Both the position numbers and the translations under genes were made by a program. The notes beneath the pieces are model-generated. The model did no database searches and was not told the origin of the DNA. It worked only from the letters and a program-made list of their open reading frames with translations. Below are positions 1-6,129 of a DNA stretch of 7,628 nucleotides, in pieces; position 1 is the first letter of the stretch; each line of letters opens with the position of its first letter. The stretch is taken from assembly GCA_040904745.1 (NCBI GenBank), contig JBBDSW010000074.1, positions 1 through 7,628 of the forward strand, written 5' to 3'. This DNA comes from T1Sed10-7 sp040904745 (GTDB lineage Bacteria; Actinomycetota; Nitriliruptoria; Nitriliruptorales; Nitriliruptoraceae).

Positions 1-237
1 GGCGGGTGCGCCGGGACGGACGAGGTCGGTGCGGGACCGCCCCACCGGGCCGGCCTTGCGGCCGTACCCACCACCGAAGACGACGCCGCCTGCGGCGTCA
101 TTGCACCGGCCATCCGAGCGTGCGGTCAGCAGATGCGGCGCTACGAGGACCGCACGGGGCGGTGCTGGAGCGCGATCCCTGCAGGCTCCTCTCCGGCCAG
201 GGGCGGAGCGCGGGCGCGGAGGGCGGTGTCGAGCGCG
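1..237. other. Left-edge region without a supportable gene
   Basis: No reading frame here matches a family I recognise. On the minus strand a frame opens at ATG 113 (also ATG 101) and runs off the left edge, reading an Ala/Pro/Ser-rich start (MAGAMTPQAASSS), without a good ribosome binding site. Another minus frame, in phase with the preceding gene's stop, stays open to the edge with no usable early start. Besides the 82-99 repeat there is a small stem at 51-64 (cggcc-ttgc-ggccg; a GCAA loop on the minus strand). Either the next gene begins near the edge or this is intergenic. Confidence 0.5.
82..99. repeat. Perfect 18-base inverted repeat downstream of the cDPG-synthetase-like gene; possible terminator stem
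   Basis: Arms gacgccgc (on the minus strand) and gcggcgtc pair over 8 bases around a 2-base centre, giving a strong GC hairpin about 140 bases after the stop at 238. The minus strand continues with GTCTTCGG, not a clear U-tract, so this is at best an actinobacterial-style hairpin terminator. Confidence 0.3.
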
Positions 238-1560
238 TCAACACCACGCGGCGAGGTGCTCGGCCAGCGCGTCGTGCAGATCGGGCCGACCGAGCTCCTC
301 GAGCTCGTAGCTCGCCCGCCGGACCGGATGGCCGACGTCCACGACCCGGGAGAGGTCGAAGGGAGTACCGATGATCACGGCGTCACAGGGGATGGCCTGC
401 AGGGTCTCGGCCAGGTCGCGGATCTGCTGTCCGCCGTAGCCCATGGCGGGCAGCACCGGGCCGATGCCCGGGTACCGGGCGTAGGCGTCGGCGATCGTGC
501 CGACCGCGAACGGACGGGGGTCGATCAGCGTCGCCACCCCGGCGGCGCGGGCGGCGACCGTGCCGGCGCCGTAGGCCATCTCGCCGTGGGTCACGGTCGG
601 CCCGTCCTCGATGACCACCACCGATGCCCCCGTCAGATCCGGTCCCGCATCGAGCTGCACGGGTGAGGCGGCCCGCACGATCGTCGCGGTGGGAGCGAGC
701 TCCTCGATGGCGGCCACCACGGCAGCGACGTCGTCGGACTCGGCCGTGTCGATCTTGTTCACGACCACGACGTCGGCCATCCTGAGGTTCGTCTCGCCGG
801 GGTGGTAGCGACGCTCGTGGCCGGGTCGCAGCGGGTCGGTGACGGTGATGAGGACGTCCGGCTCGATGAACGGCAGATCGTTGTTGCCGCCGTCCCAGAT
901 GATCACATCCGCCTCCTGCTCGGCGGCTGCGAGGATGCGCGCGTAGTCGACACCGGCGTAGACGACCATGCCCATCGCGACCGGCCGCTCGTACTCCTCA
1001 CGCTCCTCGAGGCTCGGATCGGAGGCGTCGATGTCCGCGAGGCTCGCGAAGCGCTGGACCTGCATCCGCTCGAGGTCCCCGTAGGGCATCGGATGGCGGA
1101 TCATCACGGTCCTCAGCCCAGCATCCATGAGGAGGCGTCCGAGCCGGCGGCTCGTCTGGCTCTTGCCACAGCCCGTGCGCACCGCACAGACCGCGACGAC
1201 CGGCTTGGCCGAGTGCAGCATCGAGGCAGCAGGGCCGATCAGCTTGAAGTCCGCGCCGGTGGCCAGCACCCGTGAGGCGACGTGCATCACGTCCTCGTGG
1301 GACACGTCGGAGTAGGCGAAGACCACCTCGTCGACCCGGTGATGGCGGATGAGATCCTCGAGCTCGGACTCGGGACGGATCGGGATGCCGACGGGATAGC
1401 GCGGACCGCACAGGGCACGCGGGTAGGTCCGCTCGTCGATCCCGGGGATCTGCGCCGCCGTGAACGCGACCACCTCACAGGCAGGATCGTCGCGGAACAC
1501 GGTGTTGAAGAGGTGGAAGTCGCGGCCTGCCGCCCCCATGATCACGATGCGCCGAGGCAT
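238..1560 (-). CDS. P-loop GTPase of the cyclic 2,3-diphosphoglycerate synthetase family
   Basis: A 440-aa protein resembling the predicted-GTPase family (COG2403) that includes the methanogen enzyme closing 2,3-diphosphoglycerate into its cyclic form; that enzyme is about 460 aa. The N-terminal Rossmann-like part (RRIVIMGAAGRDFHLFN, residues 3-19) is followed by a P-loop-like AVRTGCGKSQTSRR (126-139), a probable metal/switch motif WDGGNND (222-228) and the G4-type guanine motif VVVVNKID (264-271). The C-terminal part has VVIEDGPTVTHGEM and the ending IIGTPFDLSRVV, which I take as family-typical. The ATG at 1560 follows AGGAG by 5 bases; an in-frame GTG at 1671 would add 37 unconvincing residues across the intergenic gap. 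The gene lies 123 bases after the methyltransferase-like gene, so it may be read through or have its own promoter. Family membership is likely; cDPG synthesis in this bacterium is unproven. Confidence 0.8.
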   Translation of the reverse strand: MPRRIVIMGAAGRDFHLFNTVFRDDPACEVVAFTAAQIPGIDERTYPRALCGPRYPVGIPIRPESELEDLIRHHRVDEVVFAYSDVSHEDVMHVASRVLATGADFKLIGPAASMLHSAKPVVAVCAVRTGCGKSQTSRRLGRLLMDAGLRTVMIRHPMPYGDLERMQVQRFASLADIDASDPSLEEREEYERPVAMGMVVYAGVDYARILAAAEQEADVIIWDGGNNDLPFIEPDVLITVTDPLRPGHERRYHPGETNLRMADVVVVNKIDTAESDDVAAVVAAIEELAPTATIVRAASPVQLDAGPDLTGASVVVIEDGPTVTHGEMAYGAGTVAARAAGVATLIDPRPFAVGTIADAYARYPGIGPVLPAMGYGGQQIRDLAETLQAIPCDAVIIGTPFDLSRVVDVGHPVRRASYELEELGRPDLHDALAEHLAAWC

Positions 1561-1565
1561 GGCTG

Positions 1566-1575
1566 CTCCTGCTCC
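1566..1575 (-). promoter_or_regulatory. Ribosome binding site of the cDPG-synthetase-like gene
   Basis: On the minus strand this reads GGAGCAGGAG, with AGGAG ending 5 bases before the ATG at 1560. It decides this start over the GTG at 1671. The outer GGAG is also one arm of an inverted repeat (1572-1597), so the site could be partly hidden in RNA structure. Confidence 0.75.
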
Positions 1576-1597
1576 GTCGAAGGACGCGTCCCCGGAG
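1572..1597. repeat. Nested inverted repeat just upstream of the cDPG-synthetase-like gene
   Basis: Outer arms ctccg (1572-1576) and cggag (1593-1597) enclose the perfect 10-base palindrome ggacgcgtcc (1582-1591). It could be an operator or an RNA hairpin masking part of the ribosome binding site. In such GC-rich DNA short palindromes arise by chance, so function is uncertain. Confidence 0.3.
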
Positions 1598-1636
1598 CAT
1601 GGCCCAGAGCTCGCGCGGACCACAGGGGCGTGCGGC

Positions 1637-1650
1637 TCCCGCTGGCGGGA
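1637..1650. repeat. Short inverted repeat in the 1561-1683 gap
   Basis: The sequence tcccgc-tg-gcggga is a perfect inverted repeat with a 2-base centre, and would form a stem of about 5 pairs with a 4-base loop in RNA. It lies about 35 bases after the methyltransferase-like stop. No T-run follows on the minus strand, so it is not a classical terminator; a weak attenuating hairpin is possible. I see no convincing promoter boxes in the rest of the gap. Confidence 0.3.
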
Positions 1651-1683
1651 CCATCGCGCGGGCACGCCCACCTCGCTCGTGGG

Positions 1684-2394
1684 TCAGCCGGCCACGTAGA
1701 CCGTGTTGGCGGACTCCCCCCGGGTCAAGGGGTTGGGGAAGGTGACGACCTCCGCCCGGGCGTGCGCGAACACCTCCCCGAGCAGCGCGAGGAACGGCTC
1801 GTCCGGTGGGTCGTCGGACCACAGGGCGAACACGCCGTCGACGGCGAGGTGGCGTCGGAGCTGGGTGAGCCCCGACCGGGTGTAGAAGCTCGCATGGTGC
1901 TCGGCCAGCACGTGCCGGGGCGTGTGGTCGATGTCGAGCAGGACGACGTCGTACGTGCGGCCGGGTGCATCCGGGTCGAAGCCGCCGTCGCCGGCGCTGA
2001 GCGCGAAGAAGTCACCCTGGACGAACCGGACGCGCGCATCGTCGGCCAGCCCGTCGACCTCGGGCAGCAGCCCCTGATCGTGCCAGGCGATGACCTCCGG
2101 CAGCGCTTCGACGACCACGAGCGAACGCACCCGCACGTCCTGCCGCGCCGCCTGAGCGGTATAGCCGAGACCGAGCCCGCCGACGACCACGTCGAGCGCG
2201 TCCCCGGCATGGGCTTCCAGGCCGAGCCGTGCCAGCGCGATCTCGGCGACGGTGAACGCGCTGGACATCAGGTACTCGTCGCCGAGCTTCACCTCGTAGA
2301 CCTCGCGGCCGGTCACCGGCTCCGTCCGGCGGCGCAGCCCGAGCACACCCATCGGCGTCTCGTCCCAGCTCAGCTGCTCGAAGGACCGGCTCAC
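1684..2394 (-). CDS. Spermidine-synthase-like SAM-fold protein (putative methyltransferase or aminopropyltransferase)
   Basis: A 236-aa Rossmann-fold protein of the SAM-dependent methyltransferase / spermidine synthase superfamily. Motif I is VVVGGLGLGYTAQ (GGLGLG at 72-77), followed by the acidic strand end VVVEALPEV (Glu about 96), QGDFF near 126 and YDVVLLDIDHTPRH near 148-161, where polyamine synthases carry their catalytic Asp loop. The N-terminal YEVKLGDEYLMSS resembles the substrate-side hairpin of such proteins. I recall similar proteins annotated as spermidine synthase in actinobacterial genomes, but the substrate is not established, and no adenosylmethionine decarboxylase gene is nearby. 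The GTG start at 2394 overlaps the GlcF stop as GTGA. A longer reading from the ATG at 2511 would overlap GlcF by about 120 bases, and its extra 39 residues (Arg/Pro-rich) look non-homologous. Coupling to glcF suggests co-expression with the oxidase, with an unknown role. Confidence 0.8.
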   Translation of the reverse strand: MSRSFEQLSWDETPMGVLGLRRRTEPVTGREVYEVKLGDEYLMSSAFTVAEIALARLGLEAHAGDALDVVVGGLGLGYTAQAARQDVRVRSLVVVEALPEVIAWHDQGLLPEVDGLADDARVRFVQGDFFALSAGDGGFDPDAPGRTYDVVLLDIDHTPRHVLAEHHASFYTRSGLTQLRRHLAVDGVFALWSDDPPDEPFLALLGEVFAHARAEVVTFPNPLTRGESANTVYVAG

Positions 2395-3638
2395 GCGTGA
2401 CGGCCGTCCGTCGTGTGGGCCGCGACGGGCGCGGTATGCGCCATGGCGCGGGCGAGCAACTGGGCAGGATGGTGGATCTCCCACCCGGCGCGTGCGATCT
2501 GCATCGCGCATCCCGGGTTGCCCGAGATGACGCCGTCCGCGCCGGTGCGCTGCAGCGACTCGTCCTTGCGGGCCAGCAGGGCGTCACCGAACTCGGGCTG
2601 CTCGAAGGAGTAGATGCCACCGGACCCACAGCACAGCTGCTCGTCATCGGGCTCGAGGATCGTGAGCCCCGGGATCGCGCGCAACACCTCGAGCGGGACG
2701 TCGCCGAGCCGCTGCACGTTGCGCTGGTGGCAGGGCGCCTGGTAGGCCAGCGTCAGTGGGACCGGACGGGCACGCGCTGCCACCTCGGCGGGGTCGACGA
2801 TCTCGGACAGGTCGACGACCCGGGCGCTGAAGGCACGTGCCTCGGCCGTCCCGAGCAGATGCCCGTACTCCTTCATGGCACCGCCGCACCCGGCCGAGTC
2901 GACGACGATCGGCCCGGTGGTGCCCTGGTAGGCCGCGACGGTCGCCTCGGCCAGAGCAAGTCCCTCGTCCTCGCGTCCAGCGTGCATCTGGAGGGCACCG
3001 CAACACGGCGGCGCCGGTTCGAACCGCGGTGCGTAGCCGAGTCCCGCCAGGACATCGGCGACGGCCTGATGGACGTCACGGAACAGGGCGTCCATCACGC
3101 AGCCGCGGAAGACGAACGCCTCCCCGCGCACCCGGGTGCCTGCCGGTGTCCGGTAGGCGCGGGCCACATCCGCGAGCCGCACACGCCGTGCAGGACGCAG
3201 CCGCTCGGGGGCGAGCCGGTCCAGTCCGACCAGCTGCGCCACCGACAGCGCCAGTGCCGCGATCCGCAGCAGCCCGCGTCGCACGAGCGCGCGGAACCCG
3301 AGCGCGTGGGCGATGCCACGCACGCCCCGTGGCGGCTGACGGCGCTGCAGCTCGGCCCGGGACGTCTCCATCAGCGCACCGAACTCGACCAGCGACGGGC
3401 ACACGACCTCGCAGGCACGGCACTGGACGCAGGTCTCCAGCGAGTCCGCGACGTCCGGGTCGGTGATGTCGAGCTCGCCGCCGGCCACCAGTCGCATCGC
3501 CAGGATCCGGCCACGGGGGCCGTGCTCCTCGAGATGGGTCGTCTCGTACGTCGGGCACGACGACAGGCAGAACCCACACTGCACGCACTGGGCGAGCAGG
3601 TCCGCGTCGAAGATCGAGTCGTGCGGGTCACCGGTCAC
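2391..3638 (-). CDS. glcF: Glycolate oxidase iron-sulfur subunit GlcF
   Basis: Iron-sulfur subunit that takes electrons from the GlcD/GlcE flavins. At 415 aa it matches E. coli GlcF (about 407 aa). Two 4Fe-4S motifs lie at the N-terminus: CVQCGFCLSSCP (cysteines 18, 21, 24, 28) and CVQCRACEVVCP (70, 73, 76, 80). Two CCG domains follow: GC at 180 with CCG at 212-214, and PCH at 302-304 with CCGSGG at 336 and a later NPGC. A hydrophobic stretch near residues 122-139 with flanking arginines could help membrane association, but is not a clear transmembrane helix. The start is GTG 3638, which overlaps the GlcE stop as GTGA and lies 8 bases after a strong GGAGG. The upstream in-frame GTG at 3647 falls inside that ribosome binding site and is unlikely. 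The last 15 or so residues (Ala/Thr/His-rich) look like a variable tail. Confidence 0.93.
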   Translation of the reverse strand: MTGDPHDSIFDADLLAQCVQCGFCLSSCPTYETTHLEEHGPRGRILAMRLVAGGELDITDPDVADSLETCVQCRACEVVCPSLVEFGALMETSRAELQRRQPPRGVRGIAHALGFRALVRRGLLRIAALALSVAQLVGLDRLAPERLRPARRVRLADVARAYRTPAGTRVRGEAFVFRGCVMDALFRDVHQAVADVLAGLGYAPRFEPAPPCCGALQMHAGREDEGLALAEATVAAYQGTTGPIVVDSAGCGGAMKEYGHLLGTAEARAFSARVVDLSEIVDPAEVAARARPVPLTLAYQAPCHQRNVQRLGDVPLEVLRAIPGLTILEPDDEQLCCGSGGIYSFEQPEFGDALLARKDESLQRTGADGVISGNPGCAMQIARAGWEIHHPAQLLARAMAHTAPVAAHTTDGRHA

Positions 3639-4639
3639 TGCTGCCACCTCCCGGGGGCGAGGATGCCGTCCGGGTCGAGTGCATCCCGCACCCGCTGACC
3701 GAGCCGATCTGGAGCTGCCATGTGACCGAAGGCCGCGAGCCCCAGGCTCGGCTCGAGGACGAGCAGCGTGCCCCCCAGCTCCTCGGCGTGCCGACGGACA
3801 CTCGCGAGCGCTTCCGCATCACCGTCGAGGTAGCAGACCCCGACACCGTCCTGCGCGGCGAACGGCGTGCGGGACGCATCGAGTCCAGCCGCCAGGTCAT
3901 GGAGGCGAGCGGGGTCGACCGATGCACGCGCGGCGCGCGGCAGCGACGGCTCACTCGCCGGGGCGAGCCCCGCGACCGCCGCCTGGTCCGCGACGTCGTC
4001 GGGGTGCCCCTCGAGCAGGACGTGGGTGCGCTCCGGCGTGGTGAAGAGTCCCGCTGGCCGGTAGAGACGTGCATCCAGGTTCACCTCCGGCGTCGAGGTC
4101 GCGAACCAGGCCCGCTCGGCGGCGATGGGGCGCACCTTGAGCGTCACCTCGGTGAGCACGCCGATCGTGCCCCAGGAGCCGGTGAGCAGTCGGCACAGGT
4201 CGTAGCCCGTCACGTCCTTGACGGTCACGCCGCCCGCCATCGTCGGCTTGGAAGTGCCGGGCACGAACCGCACCCGCAGCACCCAGTCGCGGACACGGCC
4301 GGCCCCGAGCTGACGGGGACCCGCCAGGGCGGTCGCCACCCGGCCGCCGACCGTCGACCCAGCCCCCGCGGCAGGCTCGATCGGGCACTCCTGGCCGTGC
4401 TCGGCGAGCACCGCGGCGAGTTCGTCCAGCGGGGTCCCCGCACGCACGGTCACGGTGAGGTCCTCGGCGGCCAGGGCGACGACCCCGGTCAGTGCCGCGG
4501 TGGAGAGGACCGGTGCCTCGTGCGCCGGCAGCCGGTCGAGGACGCTGCCGGCACCGCGCACCTCGACGGGCTGCCGGGTGGCACGTGCATCGGCGATCGC
4601 CTCGGCCACCTCGTCCTCGGTCGTCGGCTGGAGGTTCAC
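3635..4639 (-). CDS. glcE: Glycolate oxidase FAD-binding subunit GlcE
   Basis: Second FAD-binding subunit of the GlcDEF complex. It has a PCMH-type FAD domain but lacks the C-terminal histidine motifs of GlcD. Visible motifs, numbered from the start chosen here, are VRGAG near residue 27, GSTVGG near 95, QLGAGRVRDWVL near 110, KDVTGYDLCRLLTGS near 141 and TIGVLTEV near 158. The 334 aa length is close to E. coli GlcE (about 350 aa). I chose the GTG at 4639 over the in-frame GTG at 4645. The 4639 start overlaps the GlcD stop as GTGA and sits 7 bases after GGGAG, whereas at 4645 the same site would be only one base away. The protein also has a second half (from about residue 180) with little I can match beyond the family. 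It lies between GlcD and GlcF without gaps, which supports the subunit assignment. Confidence 0.9.
   Translation of the reverse strand: MNLQPTTEDEVAEAIADARATRQPVEVRGAGSVLDRLPAHEAPVLSTAALTGVVALAAEDLTVTVRAGTPLDELAAVLAEHGQECPIEPAAGAGSTVGGRVATALAGPRQLGAGRVRDWVLRVRFVPGTSKPTMAGGVTVKDVTGYDLCRLLTGSWGTIGVLTEVTLKVRPIAAERAWFATSTPEVNLDARLYRPAGLFTTPERTHVLLEGHPDDVADQAAVAGLAPASEPSLPRAARASVDPARLHDLAAGLDASRTPFAAQDGVGVCYLDGDAEALASVRRHAEELGGTLLVLEPSLGLAAFGHMAAPDRLGQRVRDALDPDGILAPGRWQQ
3644..3652 (-). promoter_or_regulatory. Ribosome binding site that fixes the glcF start
   Basis: Minus-strand GGGAGGTGG, with GGAGG ending 8 bases before the GTG at 3638. The competing in-frame GTG (3647-3645) is part of this very sequence, so it cannot be served by it. 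The site lies within the last codons of glcE. Confidence 0.75.
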
Positions 4640-6129
4640 ACCCACGCTCCCTCAGGCACCATCCGCGCCTCACCGCAGCCGACGGTCGTGGGCAGGACCT
4701 TGTCCGGGTTGGCCAGCCCGCTCGGCTCCATGGCGTCGCGGACGGCCCGCTGGAGCGCGAGGTCGTCCGGGCTGTAGACGTCGGCGAGGAAGTCGCGCTT
4801 CTCGATGCCGACGCCGTGCTCGCCGGTGATGGTCCCGCCGAGCTCGAGGGCCGCGGCGACGATGTCATGGCCGACGGCGAACACCCGGTCGAGCACCCCG
4901 TCCTCCCGCCGGTCGAACAGGACGAACGGGTGGAGGTTGCCGTCCCCGGCGTGGACGACGTTCAGGATCTCGAGCCGTTCGCGCTCCCCGATCGCGACCA
5001 CCCGGTCCAGCATCTCCCCGAGCCGCGACCGTGGGACGACGACGTCCTGGAGGTAGAAGTCGGGGGCACGCTTGGCGATCGCACCCGCGACCGCCTTGCG
5101 TCCCTTCCAGATGCGGGCCCGCTGGGCGGGGTCCTCGGCACGGAGCACGGTGCTCGCGCCGTGTTCGCGCGAGAGCCGCTCGGCGGTGTCGACGCCGGCG
5201 GCCACCCCGGCCGGCAGCCCCTCGTACTCGAGCAGGAGGACGGCCGCGGCGTCCTCGGGATAGCCGGCATGGGCGTAGCCCTCCACCAGCGAGACCGCAC
5301 GGGCGTCCATGAGTTCGACCGCGTCCGGGAGCCGATCGCTGGTCACCAGCGCGCTGACGGTCGCGGCCGCCGCGGCCAACGAGGGGAAGCCGGCCAGCAG
5401 GGTCCCGATCGCCGGCGGGACCGGCAGGAGCCTGAGGCACGCCCCCGTGACGATCCCGAGCGTGCCCTCACCGCCGACGCTCACACCCCGAAGGTCGAGC
5501 CCGGTCTGCTCCGGGCGGCGCCCGTCGAGCAGGTGCACCTCGCCGTCCGCGTCCATCAACTCGACGGCCAGCACGTGCTGGCTCATCACCCCGTAGGTGA
5601 GGACGTGGATCCCGCCGGCGTTGGTCGCGACGTTCCCCCCGAGGGTGGCGGCGATCTGGCTGGCCGGGTCGGGCGCGAAGCGCAGGCCGTGCTCGGCCGC
5701 CGCACGGCCGAGACGTGCGTTGACCAGGCCGGGCTCGACCCAGGCCCGGCGGTTCGCGACGTCGAGCTCGCGGAGCCGGTCCATCCGGGCCACGCTGACG
5801 ACGACGGGGCGCCGGCCGCCCTCTCCGGTCGGCGTGGCGCCACCGGCGAGCCCCGTGCCGGCGGCTCGCGGGGTGAACGCGACCCCGTGGTCGCGACACG
5901 CCCGGAGCACCGCTGCGGTCTCCGCCACGTTCCGAGGGAGGGCGACCGCCAACGGGTCGGCGTTCAGGAACGACGCGTCGCGCCGGTAGGTGGCCCGGCC
6001 GAGCGGCCCGGCGCGGAGCCCCTCGTCACCGAGGATCTCCCGCAGGACCGCCAGCAGCGCCGTCTCCCCCGGGGAGAGACCGCGCGGGTCGGCGGGCGTG
6101 GATCGGCGCGACCGTCCGGGGCGCCTCAT
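4636..6129 (-). CDS. glcD: FAD-linked 2-hydroxyacid oxidase, glycolate oxidase subunit GlcD / D-lactate dehydrogenase family
   Basis: Catalytic flavoprotein oxidising glycolate (to glyoxylate) or D-lactate (to pyruvate). At 497 aa it matches E. coli GlcD (about 499 aa). The N-terminal PCMH-type FAD domain shows PRAAGTGLAGGA at residues 87-98, PDPASQIAATLGGNVATNAGG starting at 153 and GGEGTLGIVT at 219-228. The C-terminal FAD-oxidase domain has the histidine motif HAGDGNLH at 393-400 and GEHGVG at 436-441, as expected for the metal/substrate site of this family. The ATG start overlaps the upstream stop as ATGA; only a weak purine stretch precedes it, so translation is probably coupled. The first 18 or so residues are basic and poorly conserved-looking, so a slightly later start is possible. 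With GlcE and GlcF directly downstream, a three-subunit glycolate oxidase is the best reading. D-lactate dehydrogenase is the main alternative, since the two cannot be told apart by sequence inspection. Confidence 0.93.
   Translation of the reverse strand: MRRPGRSRRSTPADPRGLSPGETALLAVLREILGDEGLRAGPLGRATYRRDASFLNADPLAVALPRNVAETAAVLRACRDHGVAFTPRAAGTGLAGGATPTGEGGRRPVVVSVARMDRLRELDVANRRAWVEPGLVNARLGRAAAEHGLRFAPDPASQIAATLGGNVATNAGGIHVLTYGVMSQHVLAVELMDADGEVHLLDGRRPEQTGLDLRGVSVGGEGTLGIVTGACLRLLPVPPAIGTLLAGFPSLAAAAATVSALVTSDRLPDAVELMDARAVSLVEGYAHAGYPEDAAAVLLLEYEGLPAGVAAGVDTAERLSREHGASTVLRAEDPAQRARIWKGRKAVAGAIAKRAPDFYLQDVVVPRSRLGEMLDRVVAIGERERLEILNVVHAGDGNLHPFVLFDRREDGVLDRVFAVGHDIVAAALELGGTITGEHGVGIEKRDFLADVYSPDDLALQRAVRDAMEPSGLANPDKVLPTTVGCGEARMVPEGAWV
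4647..4653 (-). promoter_or_regulatory. Ribosome binding site that fixes the glcE start
   Basis: Minus-strand GAGGGAG, ending 7 bases before the GTG at 4639 and only one base before the alternative GTG at 4645. It lies within the last codons of glcD. Confidence 0.6.

Noticed and set aside
1..132. Minus-strand fragment reading GGVVFGGGYGRKAGP as a molybdopterin-binding hydroxylase piece
   Set aside because: The resemblance is limited to a glycine-rich run, the frame has no early start codon, and such runs are common in GC-rich noncoding DNA.
1561..1671. N-terminal 37-residue extension of the GTPase from the GTG at 1671
   Set aside because: The ATG at 1560 has a good AGGAG at 5 bases and begins directly with the Rossmann-like strand; the extension reads as unstructured intergenic sequence.
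1282..2400. A 372-codon plus-strand open frame opposite the SAM-fold and GTPase genes
   Set aside because: No family resemblance, and it crosses an intergenic gap and two better-supported minus-strand genes.
2397..3698. A 433-codon plus-strand open frame opposite glcF
   Set aside because: Same antisense artefact; the minus strand encodes clear 4Fe-4S and CCG motifs through the whole stretch.
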